From Candidatus Manganitrophus sp. (GTDB lineage: Bacteria; Nitrospirota; Nitrospiria; SBBL01; Manganitrophaceae): DNA of 64,000 nucleotides. Below the pieces are notes generated by a model. It was not told the DNA's origin, did not search any database, and saw only the letters and a program-made list of their open reading frames with translations. Position numbers and translations under genes: made by a program. Location: NCBI GenBank assembly GCA_028865235.1, contig CP114561.1, positions 434,001 to 498,000 of the forward strand. The letters run 5' to 3'. Positions 48,552 through 60,285 of the stretch are shown piece by piece; position 1 is the stretch's first letter, and each line of letters starts with the position of its first letter.

Positions 48552-50131
48552 TTATTTCCGATCCAACTCCAATGCCGAAACCGGATCGAGGCGGCTGATC
48601 CGCCCGTAGATCGCCTCCGCCCGGACGGCCCACTCGGGGGAGCCCGGATCGGAATCCCGGGACAACCGGTTCAACACGCGCCAGGAGACCCGAAGCACCT
48701 CCAGACTCAACGCCGGCTCCCACTCCTCCAGGGAAAAACGATCGATCTCCCGTTGAAGGGCATCGAGTTGAGAGAGGGCCACCTTCGGATGCCCGGCATC
48801 CAGACAAAGCTGGGCCAACTCCAGCTGCAACAGAAACCGCTCGCGCCGCGACGCGGCCCCATTGATTCGTTCTTGAAAAAGAGCGACCGCTCCCTTCGCC
48901 TCTCCCTGTCCGAGAAGTTGATTGGCCTGCGCCCGCGTCTCCGCAATCCGCGCGTCCGCGGCGCTTCCCTCCCCGGCGCCCTTCGAAGGGCCATTTCCTC
49001 CGGAGAGGACCTCTTTCTCAATCCACTGCTGCGTCTCATCGTCGGCAAAGGGGGTCCCGTCGGCGAAACGGCATCTCGGCAGATCGGGAAGCCGTTGCAG
49101 CAAGATCCGAACCTCACCCAACACGGCGCTTTTGATTCCGGCATAAGAAGATCCGAGATTGGAAAGGGCCAGCGCGCTGAGGCGCTGTAGGTCGAGCCAA
49201 AACGGATTTTCCGGAAGTTGCGCTTCGACCTGATCCACCAGATCCTTCCAACCTCTTTGCTCCACCAGCAGGCGCCCGCTCTCCACCAGATGGGAGGGGG
49301 GGCCGGAATGCGGGTCTCCCAATCGGTATGAGCCGGAAGCCCGTCGAATCGCGACCAGGTCAGCGCGCGCATGACCTGATAGGGCCACGGGTTCGTCGGC
49401 TGCTGACCACGGACAACGTCGGCGGCCCGGCGGATCACGTCGCCCGCTTCGCCGAAGACCCGTTCGGCATCCTCGATCGACTCGATCTTGCCGGAAGAGA
49501 TCGCCGGTCCGGCCGTCTCTGCCGACGTCGAGACGTTTGGCGCCGGCGATTCGGTCCGGGCCGTGGCCGCTTCGGCGCTCTCGACCTCCCTGGCCCACTG
49601 GTCGACGGCGCGGCGCAGATCGCCAAGCCCCGGAGAATCGTTTGCGAGTTTCTCGCCGAAATATTTCTCAAGAGCGTCGATTTTCTCGCTGCAGGCGCGA
49701 ACCTCTTTTCCCTCGCCGGGAACCGGTTTCTTCCGCCCGACCGCCACCCCCTTTTCGGAAAGCCAGATCAGCGCGTTGATCCGCGCCCGCATCCGCTTCG
49801 TCTCCGGATAAAGGGTCTCCCAGAACGCTTCGACCATCCCCTCCATGCAGGAGAGCCCCGCCAAAAGACCGGCGTATCCCCGTTGCTCAAGCAGTCCGAC
49901 GGAGACGTAGCTGGCCACCAGGAGATCCTTCGATTTCTTTTCCAAAATCTCCCGACCCGATCCGATCACCTCTTTCCATTGGACCGGGCCGCCGGAAAGC
50001 GCCTCCAGTTTTCCGATCTCCGCCTGAAGCTTCTCAAAGAGCGGATCATATTTGGCCGAATCCCCCGAAGGGGCGTCGGAGCGAATCGGCGTCGACCCGA
50101 TTCCAACCCACTCTGCGATTTCGTCACTCAT
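48552..50131 (-). CDS. tssA: T6SS assembly protein TssA (frameshifted)
   Basis: About 526 residues after restoring one G in the G7 run at 49296-49302, which rejoins TRIPAPP to SHLVESGRLLVEQRGW. Start ATG 50131 (MSDEIAEWVGIGSTPI) with GGAG upstream. ImpA-type N-domain (WKEVIGSGREILEKKSKDLL; EAFWETLYPETKRMRARINA) and a C-terminal VasJ-like region ending PVSALELDRK. TssA caps the growing tail and recruits the sheath and tube to the baseplate. Confidence 0.9.
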
Positions 50132-50165
50132 CAGAGACTCCGAAAACAATTTCTGTTCGATCTTT

Positions 50166-50222
50166 TGTAGGGGCGCCATTCATGGCGCCCTCAGGGAGGG
50201 CGTGATAAATCACGCCCCTACA
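50166..50222. repeat. TGTAGGGGCG-type palindromic element
   Basis: Ends TGTAGGGGCGCC and CACGCCCCTACA with two inner hairpins (GGGGCGCCATtcATGGCGCCC and GGGCGTGATaaATCACGCCC). It fills the 94-base gap between tagF (downstream end 50226) and the tssA start. Confidence 0.75.
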
Positions 50223-50225
50223 ACA

Positions 50226-51224
50226 TCACACCGCGCCCATCGCTTCTAAAAAAGCCGCCAGCGACATCTCGCCGTTCTCTAAAATCGTCCGCCGTCTTGG
50301 ATCGACCTTTTCCTTCGCCGCTTGAAGTTCAACCGCCGTCTCCGGCGCCAACTCATACGCGGTCCCGCCGTCGAGACTCGGGGCGATCAGGGAGAGAAAA
50401 CTCTTCGCCGAGGGGGGCCCCATGAAGAGCATCATCCAGGGGGTCCCTTTCGCCGGCGTTCGATTCCAGAAAAAGTTGAGAGCGGTCGGAGGCCGCTTCA
50501 GCATCCGCGCCATCAGATCACTCCAGAAGGGGATATCCTCGTTGCAATTCTTCTCCGAAGCGATCAACGGAAACCTTAATCCGAAACCCAGCCGGTTTGA
50601 AGAAGTTTGGCGCATCGGCCCCAGAATCGCCAGGAGATTCTGATCGACTTGATATTTTTTCGGGTGCTCGAACTCTCCGAAGAGGGCCGTCCAGAAGGCC
50701 CGGCTCAGCTCCCCCTGTAAAAATCGCCGATAGTTCTCCTCCTCCGCCGCGGGGGCGCGGTCGTCCGGAATCGGAAGGTTGAGCCGTTCGAGATGCTCCA
50801 GAAACTCCTTCAACCGCATGCCCGACCCGCCCGACCGAGCCAGCGCGGCCGCCTCATTCAAAAAAGCGGCATACGTCATCGGGGCGAATTGAATCGGCGC
50901 GGCGAACCGCTTCCGGTCGACCCTCAGGAAAAGAAAGAAGGGGTAGGAGCGTCCCGCCTGATCCCGGCTCGGCACCAGGGTCCCGATGAGAAAGCTGTCG
51001 GTCCCCTCCACCTGAAAAACAAAGTTCCACGGATCGGCCTGAAAATAATCGGCCTCCCATCCCCTCCCCAACCGGGACTTCCCGGCGAGGATCCCCTCCT
51101 GCAGCCATTGATCGAGCGCGCGGACCTCTTCACCCGACGCGCGAAAGCGAATAAAATCGGAATGGATCGGGAGTTTTCCGAAGCAGCCGAAGGTTCCGTT
51201 TCCCAAGGAAGATGCTCCTCTCAA
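50226..51224 (-). CDS. tagF: T6SS regulator TagF
   Basis: 332 residues. Conserved start GCFGKLPIHSDFIRFRASG and RSYPFFLFLRVDRKRF are TagF features. TagF represses T6SS assembly post-translationally in species with the threonine-phosphorylation pathway, in some cases by sequestering Fha, and is often fused to PppA; here the phosphatase is a separate gene at 23059. It lies between tssM and tssA and is flanked by repeats on both sides. Confidence 0.88.
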   Translation of the reverse strand: MRGASSLGNGTFGCFGKLPIHSDFIRFRASGEEVRALDQWLQEGILAGKSRLGRGWEADYFQADPWNFVFQVEGTDSFLIGTLVPSRDQAGRSYPFFLFLRVDRKRFAAPIQFAPMTYAAFLNEAAALARSGGSGMRLKEFLEHLERLNLPIPDDRAPAAEEENYRRFLQGELSRAFWTALFGEFEHPKKYQVDQNLLAILGPMRQTSSNRLGFGLRFPLIASEKNCNEDIPFWSDLMARMLKRPPTALNFFWNRTPAKGTPWMMLFMGPPSAKSFLSLIAPSLDGGTAYELAPETAVELQAAKEKVDPRRRTILENGEMSLAAFLEAMGAV

Positions 51225-51232
51225 ATCTGGAT

Positions 51233-51307
51233 TGTAGGGCCGATCCTTGTGATCGCCCGCTCTTTTTCCTAATTAGGACAGGGGCGACTACAAGATTCGC
51301 CCCTACA
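51233..51307. repeat. TGTAGGGGCG-type palindromic element
   Basis: Left end TGTAGGGCCGATCC, right end TTCGCCCCTACA. The left hairpin shares GATCCTTGTGATCGCCC with the element at 23858, and the right half shares AAGATTCGCCCCTACA. The left arm has lost one G-to-C position (TAGGGCC). It lies between the tssM stop (51310) and the tagF start (51224). Confidence 0.7.
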
Positions 51308-51309
51308 AA

Positions 51310-54300
51310 TTACCCAATCCTATTCGGACACAACGTCTCTGAGAAGAATCCCGGCTTGAAAGGATTCTTCACACTCTGCGCTCTCAGGTCGTAACGGACT
51401 TTAATCACCTTTCCATCCGGCCCCTTCAGCTCCCACTCGATTTTGTAAACGATACTGCTGACCGGGGTGATTTTTGCCGCGTCGAGGAGCTTGAAGAAAC
51501 CCCATCGACCGCCATACTGCTGCATCTGCCGGGAGCCGCCGCTCTGGACCTGAAGCATCGCCCCAGGCGTCCCGGACGGTCCGGGCCAGGAGAATTCATG
51601 CCATTCCTGCGGCTCGTTCCGGTATCGGAGCTCCTTTCCGTCGGCGGAGAGAAGAATCTCGGTCACCCCGGAGCTCGGGTAAGGATAGAGGCTGAACGAC
51701 AGCTTCAGATCGGGATTCCCCCTCGGGAAGAGACTCTCCGAGAGGTGCCGGGCCTGGCGGAGCGACTCCAGGAAATCGGCCGACATCGCCGGGGCGGCCG
51801 AGGTCCGCTTGACCTCCCATTGCCGGCTCCCCTCTTCCACAAACGGCTTGAGCTCCTTCTCGTAGAACTTCCAGAGGGTCCCCTCCTGCGGATGGAAAAA
51901 CTCCGCGATGTCGGTCAGGGTCGCATCTTCTCCCCCCTTCTTGAAGGGATACCGCCCCGCAATGCTCTGCTGGCACGGCTCGTAGACCTCCCCCCGCCAC
52001 CGGCGGTTCAGGTCGGCCATCGCCCCGCTCACCAGCCCAGAGGAGGCCATCTTGAACGGCTCCAGGAAAATCGGCGCCACCACCCGGCGGACCTCCGCGT
52101 CGCTCGTCTGGAGAAGGCGCTCGGCATTTCGCTGGGCGACGAAGAGATCGTTCGACTGCCCGCTCGCCATCCCCTGGACCAACGCCTTGGCCCCCGCTGC
52201 ATCGCCCGATTCCGCCAGCGGCTGAAGAACGTCATACGCACGGCGCAATTCGGCGATGAGACGGGTCACCGGGGGCTCTTTCTTCGGGTCGGCCGAGGTC
52301 ACGAAATCATGAAATGATTGGAACCGGGTCGAAACCGGCGTCGGCTGAGAAGCAGCGGCGGGGGTCCCCTCCGTTTCGGCGGAACGCTCCATTCCAAATT
52401 TCTCCTTCACCCGCTCGACCATCCCCTTCATCGCACCCCCGCCGGGCTGCTGCGCCCCTTCTTTTCGAAGGTAGGTGTTTCGATCGATCTCGGCGAAAAG
52501 CACCGCCAGCGGCGAATTCTCCTGCGAGAGAACCTCGAATAGCTTCGCCGTCTCGGACATCCCCGCGGCGGGCCGCAGCCGGACCGATTCGATGAATCCG
52601 CGCCATTGCCGCTGGTATTCGTCGAAGTAAAGCTTCTCGATTCCCGCCGCCACCGTCGTCCGCTCCGGCTCCGGCTCGCCGAGGACCCACTCCTCCCCGC
52701 CGACCCCTTTTTCCTGAAGGATCCGATCGAGCGACTCTTTGAACGGGCCCTTCCATCCCGCCTCGGTGAAAATGGCCGGGATCTTGTAATCGCTGAGAAG
52801 CGCCCCCTCCCCGTCCCCTTTCAACGCGGCCTTAAGGGTGTACGGCTCCGACTTTTCCGATCCCTCCCGGCGGATGCGCGTGTAGAGGCGCTCCTCCAAC
52901 GGAATCGCCCGAAGCCCCCGGCGAACCTCCTCGACCAGTTTTTCATTCAGTGTGAGCCGGGGAATCCCCTGTTGATTTGCGGCGCGGCTGTAAAAAGAAA
53001 CCTGCTGGGCGATCCCGTCTTGAAGCCCCTCCGGGACTTGGTTCGCGTAGAGGGCCGGAAGCATCTCCCGCCAGATCTGCTGCAGCCGCTCGTCGAGGAA
53101 GGGCGGATCGAGATGGGCCGGATCGGACATCATCAGGTAGATCTTCAAAAGCATGTAGTAATAATCGAAGTCCCGGCCTTCCGGAAGCTGCCGGGGATTC
53201 GACGCGAACCGCTCCAGATCGGCTTCGATCGCCCCCTGCGTCGGGCCAAGGAGAAGCTGATTGAGCCGCTGGAAATAAAGATCCCGCATCGGCGGATAGA
53301 GGGTCCCCCCCCGGTAGAGGCCGCCGCGCAGACGGAAAGGGATCCCCCCTCCGCGTCGCTTTCGAGCCGGTCGAGCCCCTCCCGAAGCTGGTCGAGCTGC
53401 GCGACATTTTTCGGGAATTGCCGCTCGTCTCCCGGCGCCATCTCGGCCGCCGTTGACGCGCTCGACTTGATCGAGCCGAGATAGACCCGATTTCCGACGA
53501 AGGAGAACGAGAGACCGACGACGGAAAGGACCGTGACGAGGACCGACCCGACGAAGACCGCCACCCGCAGGGCGCCGCGCTGGCGGGTCATGGCGTTGGA
53601 AGGTCCCGCCAGAACCTGGTCCTGGAAGATCACATCGGTGAAAAGGTTCTTGATGAAGTAGCTCTTCGACTCGACCTCCGAGCCGAACGAATCGCTGACC
53701 GCCTCGGAAAGGCCGGAGGCGCGGCTGACGGCGGTGAGAATCCGGTCGATCGGCCTCCCCTCCTGTGTTCCGCTGGTGAAGTAGAATCCGCGGAAGATCG
53801 GATTCTCCTGATACGGATTGTGGGCGAAGACCAGCTCCACGAACCGGGCCATCTTTTCCCGTCCGGAAGCCAGCTGCAGCGGGAAGCCGTAGACGTCCCG
53901 AACCTTCTGCGCCCCCCGCGCGGAGGCAAGCCGCGCCAGCCGCCGGGCGTCGAGCGCGTTGAAGAGCTGGCCGAACTCCGCGTCGAAAAGCTGTTGCGGC
54001 AAGGCGCCGGCGGGGGGATTCTTCGGCAGGGTCGCCCCCAGATCTGCTCCCGCTCCGTTTTGCTGAAGTCTTCATAGAACTCGACGAAGCCGCGGATCAG
54101 ATCGCACTTGGTAAAAAGAAGATAGACCGGAAAGACGATGCCGAGCCGCTGGATCAACTCGTCGATTCTCGCCCGCATGTTTTTGGCGTGCCACTCCAGA
54201 TCCTCCTCGCTCGCCTCCAGCAATTCGACGATGCTCATCGCCGCCAGGACCCCGTTGATCGGCTTCCCCTTCCGGTGTTTTTTCAGAAGATCGAGGAAGC

Positions 54301-54913
54301 CGTACCACTCCTCCCGGTCTTCATCCTGGGTGACGTAGCGGCCGGCCGTATCGAGGAGGACCGCTTCGCTGGTGAACCACCAGTCGCAGTTGCGCGTCCC
54401 GCCGACCCCCTGCACCCCGCGGCTCGACCCGCCGAGATAAGGAAACTGCAAACCGGAATGTAACAATGCGGTGCTCTTCCCGGAAGCGGGGGGGCCGATG
54501 AACATATACCAGGGGAGGGCATACAGGGCGGTCCGTCCGGAGCGGCCCTTCCCCAGCTTCGACTGCTTCAGCGCGGCGACCGCCTTGTCGAATTGGCCTC
54601 CGAGCTCCTCGATCTCTTCCTTCCGGTCGGGCCGGCTGCTGACCGCCTGCTCCTGCGCCTGTTTTTGAAGCGACTTCTCCAGCTGCTTCGCTCCCTGCTC
54701 GGCGCGGTAGCGGTCGATCACGAGGAAGAGCGACCAGAAGAAAAGGATGGCGACAATCAAAAAAAGCCGCGTTTCGAGCTTCTCCAGCCAGAGGGACGGG
54801 CCGGCGAACCAGATGAGACAGATCAACAGAAAAATCGCGACGGCCGCCGTGACCCGGGGGAATCGGGTCATCACATTGACGAGGGCTTTGAGACCTTTCA
54901 ACAAAAACTTCAT
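51310..54913 (-). CDS. tssM: T6SS inner-membrane protein TssM (IcmF), two frameshifts
   Basis: About 1201 residues. Two N-terminal membrane helices (about 21-40, 48-65), then a GTP/ATP-binding domain with Walker A FIGPPASGKSTALLHSG (139-155) and VLLDTAGRYVTQDED. Large periplasmic region with a third membrane segment (VFVGSVLVTVLSVVGLSF) and the C-terminal DUF1215-like part (LSFSLYPYPSSGVTEILL, HEFSWPGPSGTPGAML). Breaks: C5 run at 54035-54039 and C6 run at 53344-53349. It forms the membrane complex with TssL and TssJ. The ATG overlaps the tssL stop by 4 bases. Confidence 0.93.
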
Positions 54914-55604
54914 CGTCCCCCCCCGATCAACTGCTGGATCTCATTTGCGATTCCGTTGGCGTCCCGGCTGATGAGAAGAGAAAGGGAAATATATAAAAGA
55001 AAGACGATCGCAAAACAGGAGACGGCGACCACCCAGGAGGGAATCCCCTGCTTCACCATCTCGATCAATTCGTCCGGGCGCTTGCCGTGCGGCGAAAGGA
55101 GCGGGATCTCTCCCGGCCTCGGCTGGATCTCCCGGGCGAGCCCGTCGATTAGATCTTTGAGCTTCTCCCGTCCGTGGAGCTTGTATTGCCCCTCAAACCC
55201 GAGGACCAGGCAGAGATAATAGACCTCTACGACATCACGATTGGAAGAGATTGATTTGCGAAGGCCGTCGAGCCGGTTGAAGAACTCCACCCCGGCGACG
55301 TTTTCTCGGAAGAATTCATACTGCAGCGGCCGGGCCGACCAAGCGTCGCGATGGGGAGAAGGACGCCGAGAATCATCTCGTCGAGGAAAGCGGCTACGGC
55401 GAAGCGCGCCTGCTGAACCGCGTCGTCGGGAACCGCGAGGCGTTTCGCCTCCCGCTCCGCCGCGTTGAACATCTCCACCAGCCGCATCCGCAATGCGTCG
55501 GGGGTGCCGTAGTCGCGCGCGGTTTTCAGATGGGCCCCCAAAATGAAAAGGTCGGAGAAGAGATCGACCAGCCGCTTCCTTTCCACTGCATTCGCGCTTG
55601 CCAT
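54910..55604 (-). CDS. tssL: T6SS membrane-complex protein TssL (DotU), frameshifted
   Basis: About 231 residues after restoring one base near 55361. Start ATG 55604. Cytoplasmic DotU domain (RLVDLFSDLFILGAHLKTA, FAVAAFLDEMILG, EVYYLCLVLGFEGQYKLHGR) followed by a C-terminal membrane helix (VVAVSCFAIVFLLYISLSLL) and a short tail. No OmpA-type peptidoglycan-binding extension is present. Confidence 0.92.
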
Positions 55605-55610
55605 TGAAGC

Positions 55611-56944
55611 CTACTCCTTTACTGCAAAAAGCTCGACGGTTAATCCATTCAGATCTGAAGGAAGGTAGAAGGCGACGGCGTGTGAACGGCAGATCGAATC
55701 CCAAAGGGGCCCTTGATTCTCAAGTCGAAAATAATGGTGCCCGATTTTTGGAGAGAGACCTGAAGGCGGACGGGCGGTGTAGGTTAGCTTGAGCCCCGGC
55801 AATGCCGAGGTAACGATGGTATCGAGATCGAGCGGGGCGCCCGCCTTGATTCGCCGCGGGGTCCACTCCCGGATCTGATCTTCCGAAAGGTTACCGGTCA
55901 CCCCGAGGTAGAATTGAGACGTCTCCAAAAGCCGCTCATCGCCGATCCGTCCGACCAGCGTATTCTCCCGGCTCTTCTCCAGCGGGATGACGGTATGCCG
56001 CGTCGGGGTGACCCCCTCCACCAGGCTTCTGATCCGCAGCTCCAGCTCCCGGAAGGTCTTCGTGAGGTCGTGGTGCTGATACGGAGGGAGATCGCGCGGA
56101 TGCTGGTCGGGGGACGCCGTGGTCAACTCCCCCGCCATCGAAGCGAGGGTCAGATAGAGGACTTCGGGATGGATCTTCCCGAGATGGCTGTAGTGGGACA
56201 AAACCGGAATCGACCGGTTGAGGGTTTGAAGAAGGGTCATGCGGACCGGATCGAACGACCCCGGATCGTCGCGCTGCCCGCCCAGGGGCGCTCCGCTTGG
56301 CGGAGAGGAGCTCCAACAATCCGCGAATCAGCCGCATCAGGTATCCGGAGGCGGAGATCGCCAAACAAGGGGGGGATATAGGTTTCCCGAAGGGCGAGGT
56401 TCCCTCCGGCGGTCCGGACCAGCTCGGCGATCTTGAGGGTGACCGCCCCCGACATCTCCTCCCCCGAGAAAAAGAGCCGAAGATTTTTCCGGGCGACGGC
56501 GATCTCTCGGATATTTCCGCCGGTATTGAAATCGGCCACCTTAATATAGGAGGCGGTGTAACGGGTCGATCGCGTGTCGCCCCCCTCCTCCAACCGGCAG
56601 TTGGCGGCATCGGGCTGTTCGGCCGGAATCCCGAGGTAGACATCGAGGTGGTCGAGGGCCGGCGGGAAAAGATCCCCGATCGGCCGCGTCTCCGGGGAAG
56701 GATCGGTCTCCGGAATCTCGACCACGAGACCGTCGGGCATCACCCCATGCAGGCCGAGCAGAGCGACCGTCCCGTTGGCCAGCGCCTCCGTGTCGATGTC
56801 GATCCGGGCGACCCCCCCGCCGAATCGGGTCATCGCGCCGAGGAGCTTGGAGAGATTCCGCTCCTGAAACCGGTCCCAATGCTGAAAGTGGTGGGGCGAT
56901 AGAAACATCCCCTCGCTCCATACTACTTTTTGATCTTTATCCAT
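55611..56944 (-). CDS. tssK: T6SS baseplate adaptor TssK (two frameshifts)
   Basis: About 443 residues. ATG 56944 gives QKVVWSEGMFLSPHHFQHWD, the family signature. Breaks occur in the G7 run at 56369-56375 (rejoining ETYIPP to CLAISASGYLMRLIRG) and near 56280 (rejoining KRSAPG to QRDDPGSFDPVRM). The C-terminal domain contains LLQTLNRSIPVLSHY, TFRELELRIRSLVEGV and YLPSDLNGLTVELFAVKE. It links the baseplate to the membrane complex. Confidence 0.92.
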
Positions 56945-56964
56945 GGAATTGATCCTTTATTCCC

Positions 56965-57398
56965 TTAATCGATATTGGCCGCCTTCACCGTCTGCGCTTC
57001 GACGCTGATCTCCACCGAACGGACCTTTTTCCCTTTTAGCGGGATGATCTCCCGCCAGCCGTTTCCCTCCGGCTTTCGGAAGAGAGCCATCAGCGCCAGA
57101 TACTCCGCCCCCTCCTGCGGATCGACTTTGACCTCGACCTTCGTATCGGGGAGAAGGGTGATCTCCTGCCGGTCCAACAGATCCCCTTCGAGGATCTTCT
57201 GATCCTCTTTCCAGAGGGAGATGAAATCGGCCCCCTCGATTTTCTCTTCCCCTTCAACTGATAGACCCGGACGATCACCGGAAGGGGGTTGCCGCCGTCG
57301 TCGAGATTCAACGTTTTGGAACCGGCCACCGAAACGTTGATGACTTTCTTTCCGCAGGCCGGCAGACCGAATGAAACCGCGCAAAGGAGCAAGATCAA
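56965..57398 (-). CDS. tssJ: T6SS outer-membrane lipoprotein TssJ (frameshifted)
   Basis: About 144 residues. TTG 57398 start, 8 bases after tagH ends; signal peptide with lipobox FGLPAC. Restoring one C near 57254-57259 joins PVIVRVYQLKG to EEKIEGADFISLWKEDQKIL. The ending (VEVKVDPQEGAEYLALMALF, EIIPLKGKKVRSVEISVEAQ) is typical of TssJ. Anchors the TssJLM complex to the outer membrane. The start codon is the least certain part, since no clear ribosome-binding site is visible. Confidence 0.88.
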
Positions 57399-57405
57399 TG
57401 AAAAC

Positions 57406-58643
57406 TTAAGAAGTCGTTTTCTTCTTTTTCTGAATGGAGAGATAGCCCTCCGCAAAATAGGGTCCCAAAATCTGTTCAAATGTCCGAACCTCCTCCTCTG
57501 ATAACTCCCGATGTTTTTCCCGGAATCGATCCCATGCCGCCAATTTGGCCAGCGGGCCGATCCGGAGGGCGCCCCCCTCCCGCCGCTCTTTTCCTCCAGG
57601 GTGTCCGGATCCAACTGCTTGAGCAGGCCGCGCAGGCATTCCCGAAATCCGGCCATCATCCCGACCTGATGGAGCGCCAGATCGGTGAAGACATCTTCCA
57701 GATCGGCGATCACCTTCTCGGTCGACTCCGAAATATTCATGTCAAAAAGATAGGCTCCGATCTCCCGGCTCCCCTCGACCACTTTGATCGGGTTCGGTTT
57801 GCGCAGGAAGATCCGGGTCGACTCGACTTCGAACCCCGCCTCAAACTCCCGCCGCCCTTTCACCGCGTCTGCGAGCGAGTCGACCATCACCTTTAAGACC
57901 CGATCGAGACGGTCGACAAAAGCGGTCATCTCTTCCGGCGCGTCCAACGTCTCTGCATTTTCAAAATATTTTCCCGCCAGCTTCTTTAAGGCTTCATGCG
58001 CCGCCCGGCCGGTCGCAATCTCCCGCATCTGTTCGGGGGGGAGCGTATCGGCCGATTTCCGCTTCACCCGCTCCTGCTGATACTCCGGCTCCGGGAAGCG
58101 GGCCTCGACCAGATCGAGAAGCCGTCTCGCCCTCCCCTCGTCGAGGCTGAAAACCGCCTTCCGGAGAATCTCGGCGATCCGGGACCGCCGCGCTTCGGGA
58201 TCTGCTTGATGATCGGCGTAGGCGCGGCTTAATTCCTCCAGGAGGGTTTCGGTCTCCTCCGCCGTTCCTGAAAAGTTCAGGGTGGCGTCCGAAACCTCGA
58301 CCGCCTCCAGTTTGGTCTCCTCCCGAATGATCGGAAAAAACTGAAGGACGAAGTTGCCGATGGCGATCTGGTCTTCCGGGCCGAGCGGGTATTCCTTTCC
58401 GGAGATCAACGGCTCCCCGTTCAGCCGCGTCCCGTTTTTGCTCCCGATATCGATCAACAGGAATTGATCCTCCTTCCGGCGGATCTCGGCATGTTTCCCC
58501 GAGACGATGCGCCGCGGATCTTCCAGTTGGACCTCGTTGGAATCCTGGCGGCCGATCCGGACCACCTCCTGCTCATATTCGCATTCGACCGCCTCATTTC
58601 CGGTCTTGTCCAAAATACTCTCGATGACTAATTTGAATGGCAT
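57406..58643 (-). CDS. tagH: T6SS FHA-domain protein TagH/Fha (frameshifted)
   Basis: About 412 residues after restoring one base near 57577-57595. N-terminal FHA domain (VVRIGRQDSNEVQLEDPRRI, SGKHAEI, LLIDIGSKNGTRLNGEP). C-terminal T6SS-Fha domain with KKLAGKYFENAETLDAPEEM, FEAGFEVESTRIFLRKPNPI and, after the break, KLAAWDRFREKHRELSEEE. This is the likely phosphothreonine-binding target of the kinase at 18776; the FHA-sigma54 protein is a second possible one. Confidence 0.9.
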
Positions 58644-59983
58644 TTACCCGTTCCGAACCTCGCTCAGTTCTTTCCGGATGAGGTCGCACGCCTCGAGGAT
58701 CTCCCGGTTCCGCTCCCGGGAGCCGAAGAGTTCCAATTTGATTCGCCCCCCCAGCCGTTCCGCGTCGGCGGTCACCCGCCCCATCAGGCCGCCGAGCTGA
58801 TCGAGCGGGACCTCGACCCGATTCTGAATGAGGCGAAATCCGATCAAGAGCGCCTCAATCCACAGATCGTCCGGGATCGCATCACAGCCGTTCTCCCTCT
58901 CCTGCTGCCGATGGAAGATCGCTTTTTTCGAAAGGATCTCCCCTTCCTTCCGGAGGTAAAACCGGAGCCGGCGCGACAGGAATTGCTTCTCCTGGTTTTC
59001 CAACGAGAGTGAAATCGGGCCGAGCTGTCCCGCCGTTCTGTCGACCGCCTCGTAAACCCCCTCCATCTCCTGCCGATCGTTGACGAGAAGCGTCCGAAAG
59101 AGAATCATCCCCAGGCTGTAGAGATCGCACGGAATATGGAGGCTCTTGTAGATCACGACTTCCGACCGGGCGAAAACCTTCTGCCGCGCTTTTTCAAATC
59201 CCTCCCAAACCGCGGGGGAGACCGGCTCGGTGACCCCTTCGAGAAGAACCCCCCGTTCCGCGGAGCCTCGCTTGCTCGCCCAGATCCGAAGCGATTCCCC
59301 CTCCTCGGAGAGGTTCGGGGCGACAAGAAAGAGGTCCCCCAAAGAATAATCGGCCCCCTTCAGCTGGTCGGAGACCAGCTGGGCCTGAACGATCCCCCGG
59401 ATCTCTCCCGGCGGGGAGTCCCGCATCCGCTCCGTCGATCGAACCAGGAGGGTCGCCGTCTCCTCCTGCTCAAGCCCCTGCCGCCTCACGAGGGGCGCCG
59501 AATATAGAGGATGCGCATCCGGGGAAGGGCTGAAGAGCTGTGCGGGAAAGTCGGCCGGCATTCCAGGGGGGTAAATCGATCGGCCAATTGGAGATTCGAC
59601 GTATCGAGGGAAAAACCCCATCGGACCGGCAGAAACGGTTCGGTCGCCGCCGCCATCGTCAGTCGGAGATGGGCCGGCTGAAGATTCAAGAGGGGCCGCT
59701 GGTGCTCCTGGTGAATGCCTTGGATTCGGCGGCATAAACCGGTGAAAAGATTCCACTTCAGCCAGAAGAGCTCCAGGGAATAACGTTGTCGATCCTCCGA
59801 GAAAAGAAATTGAGGGGAAGATGAAAAATAGGAGGCGAAAGAACGAAGCGTCTGCTGCCGCGCCATCGAAAAACCGGAGCGGCTCCACCGATCCAATGCC
59901 TCTTCCCAAACAGCCCCTCCCAGAAGGTCGCTGAACTCGTCATACTGAAGAGACATTTGTCCCGGTAAACGCTCATCATCCAT
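58644..59983 (-). CDS. Kinase-fold-like protein lacking catalytic motifs (frameshifted)
   Basis: About 446 residues after restoring one C in the run at 59566-59571, joining LQLADRFTP to PGMPADFPAQLF. ATG 59983, first gene of the T6SS strand; it abuts tagH. Two areas recall a protein kinase: LCRRIQGIHQEHQRPLLNL-QPAHLRL where a catalytic loop (HRDLKPxN) would be, and CDLYSLGMILFRTLLVND like subdomain IX (D-x-YSLG). The Lys, HRD and DFG residues cannot be found, so it is a probable pseudokinase. Placement next to the FHA gene suggests a regulator or scaffold of the phosphorylation switch. The similarity is by eye only. Confidence 0.5.
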
Positions 59984-60133
59984 GAAAGCACCTGAGGTTT
60001 TCGGAGGTATATCTGCGGATAGGCGCTAATATTGAAGAAAAGCAAGAGGAATGTCAAGCGATTTTCCAGGGTCCGCAGCGGGCTGTTTCGATCGCATCAT
60101 CCCTAAAAAGAGGAGGCCTGGAGAGATTGAATC

Positions 60134-60152
60134 CCGGGATTTCCCATCCCGG
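60134..60152. repeat. Small hairpin in the gap before the TrkA-C gene
   Basis: CCGGGAT-TTCCC-ATCCCGG: 7-base perfect stem with a 5-base loop. It lies in the 302-base gap (59984-60285) between divergent genes, which must hold the promoter of the T6SS strand. I see no convincing promoter boxes on either strand there. Confidence 0.35.
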
Positions 60153-60285
60153 TGGGCGGCGACGATCGGCGCGGAATCGAACCGGCCTCCTTCGGGATCT
60201 CATTGGCTTATCGGCAAAATTATGGTAATTTGGACGGTGCAGAGCGGTTCGAAGAACGGATTGAATCAGAGGGAGGGATTCATCG

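Noticed and set aside
60173..60183. GGAATCGAACC, the reverse complement of a tRNA T-arm
   Set aside because: No matching acceptor, D or anticodon stems can be drawn on the minus strand, and no CCA-compatible 3' end is present.
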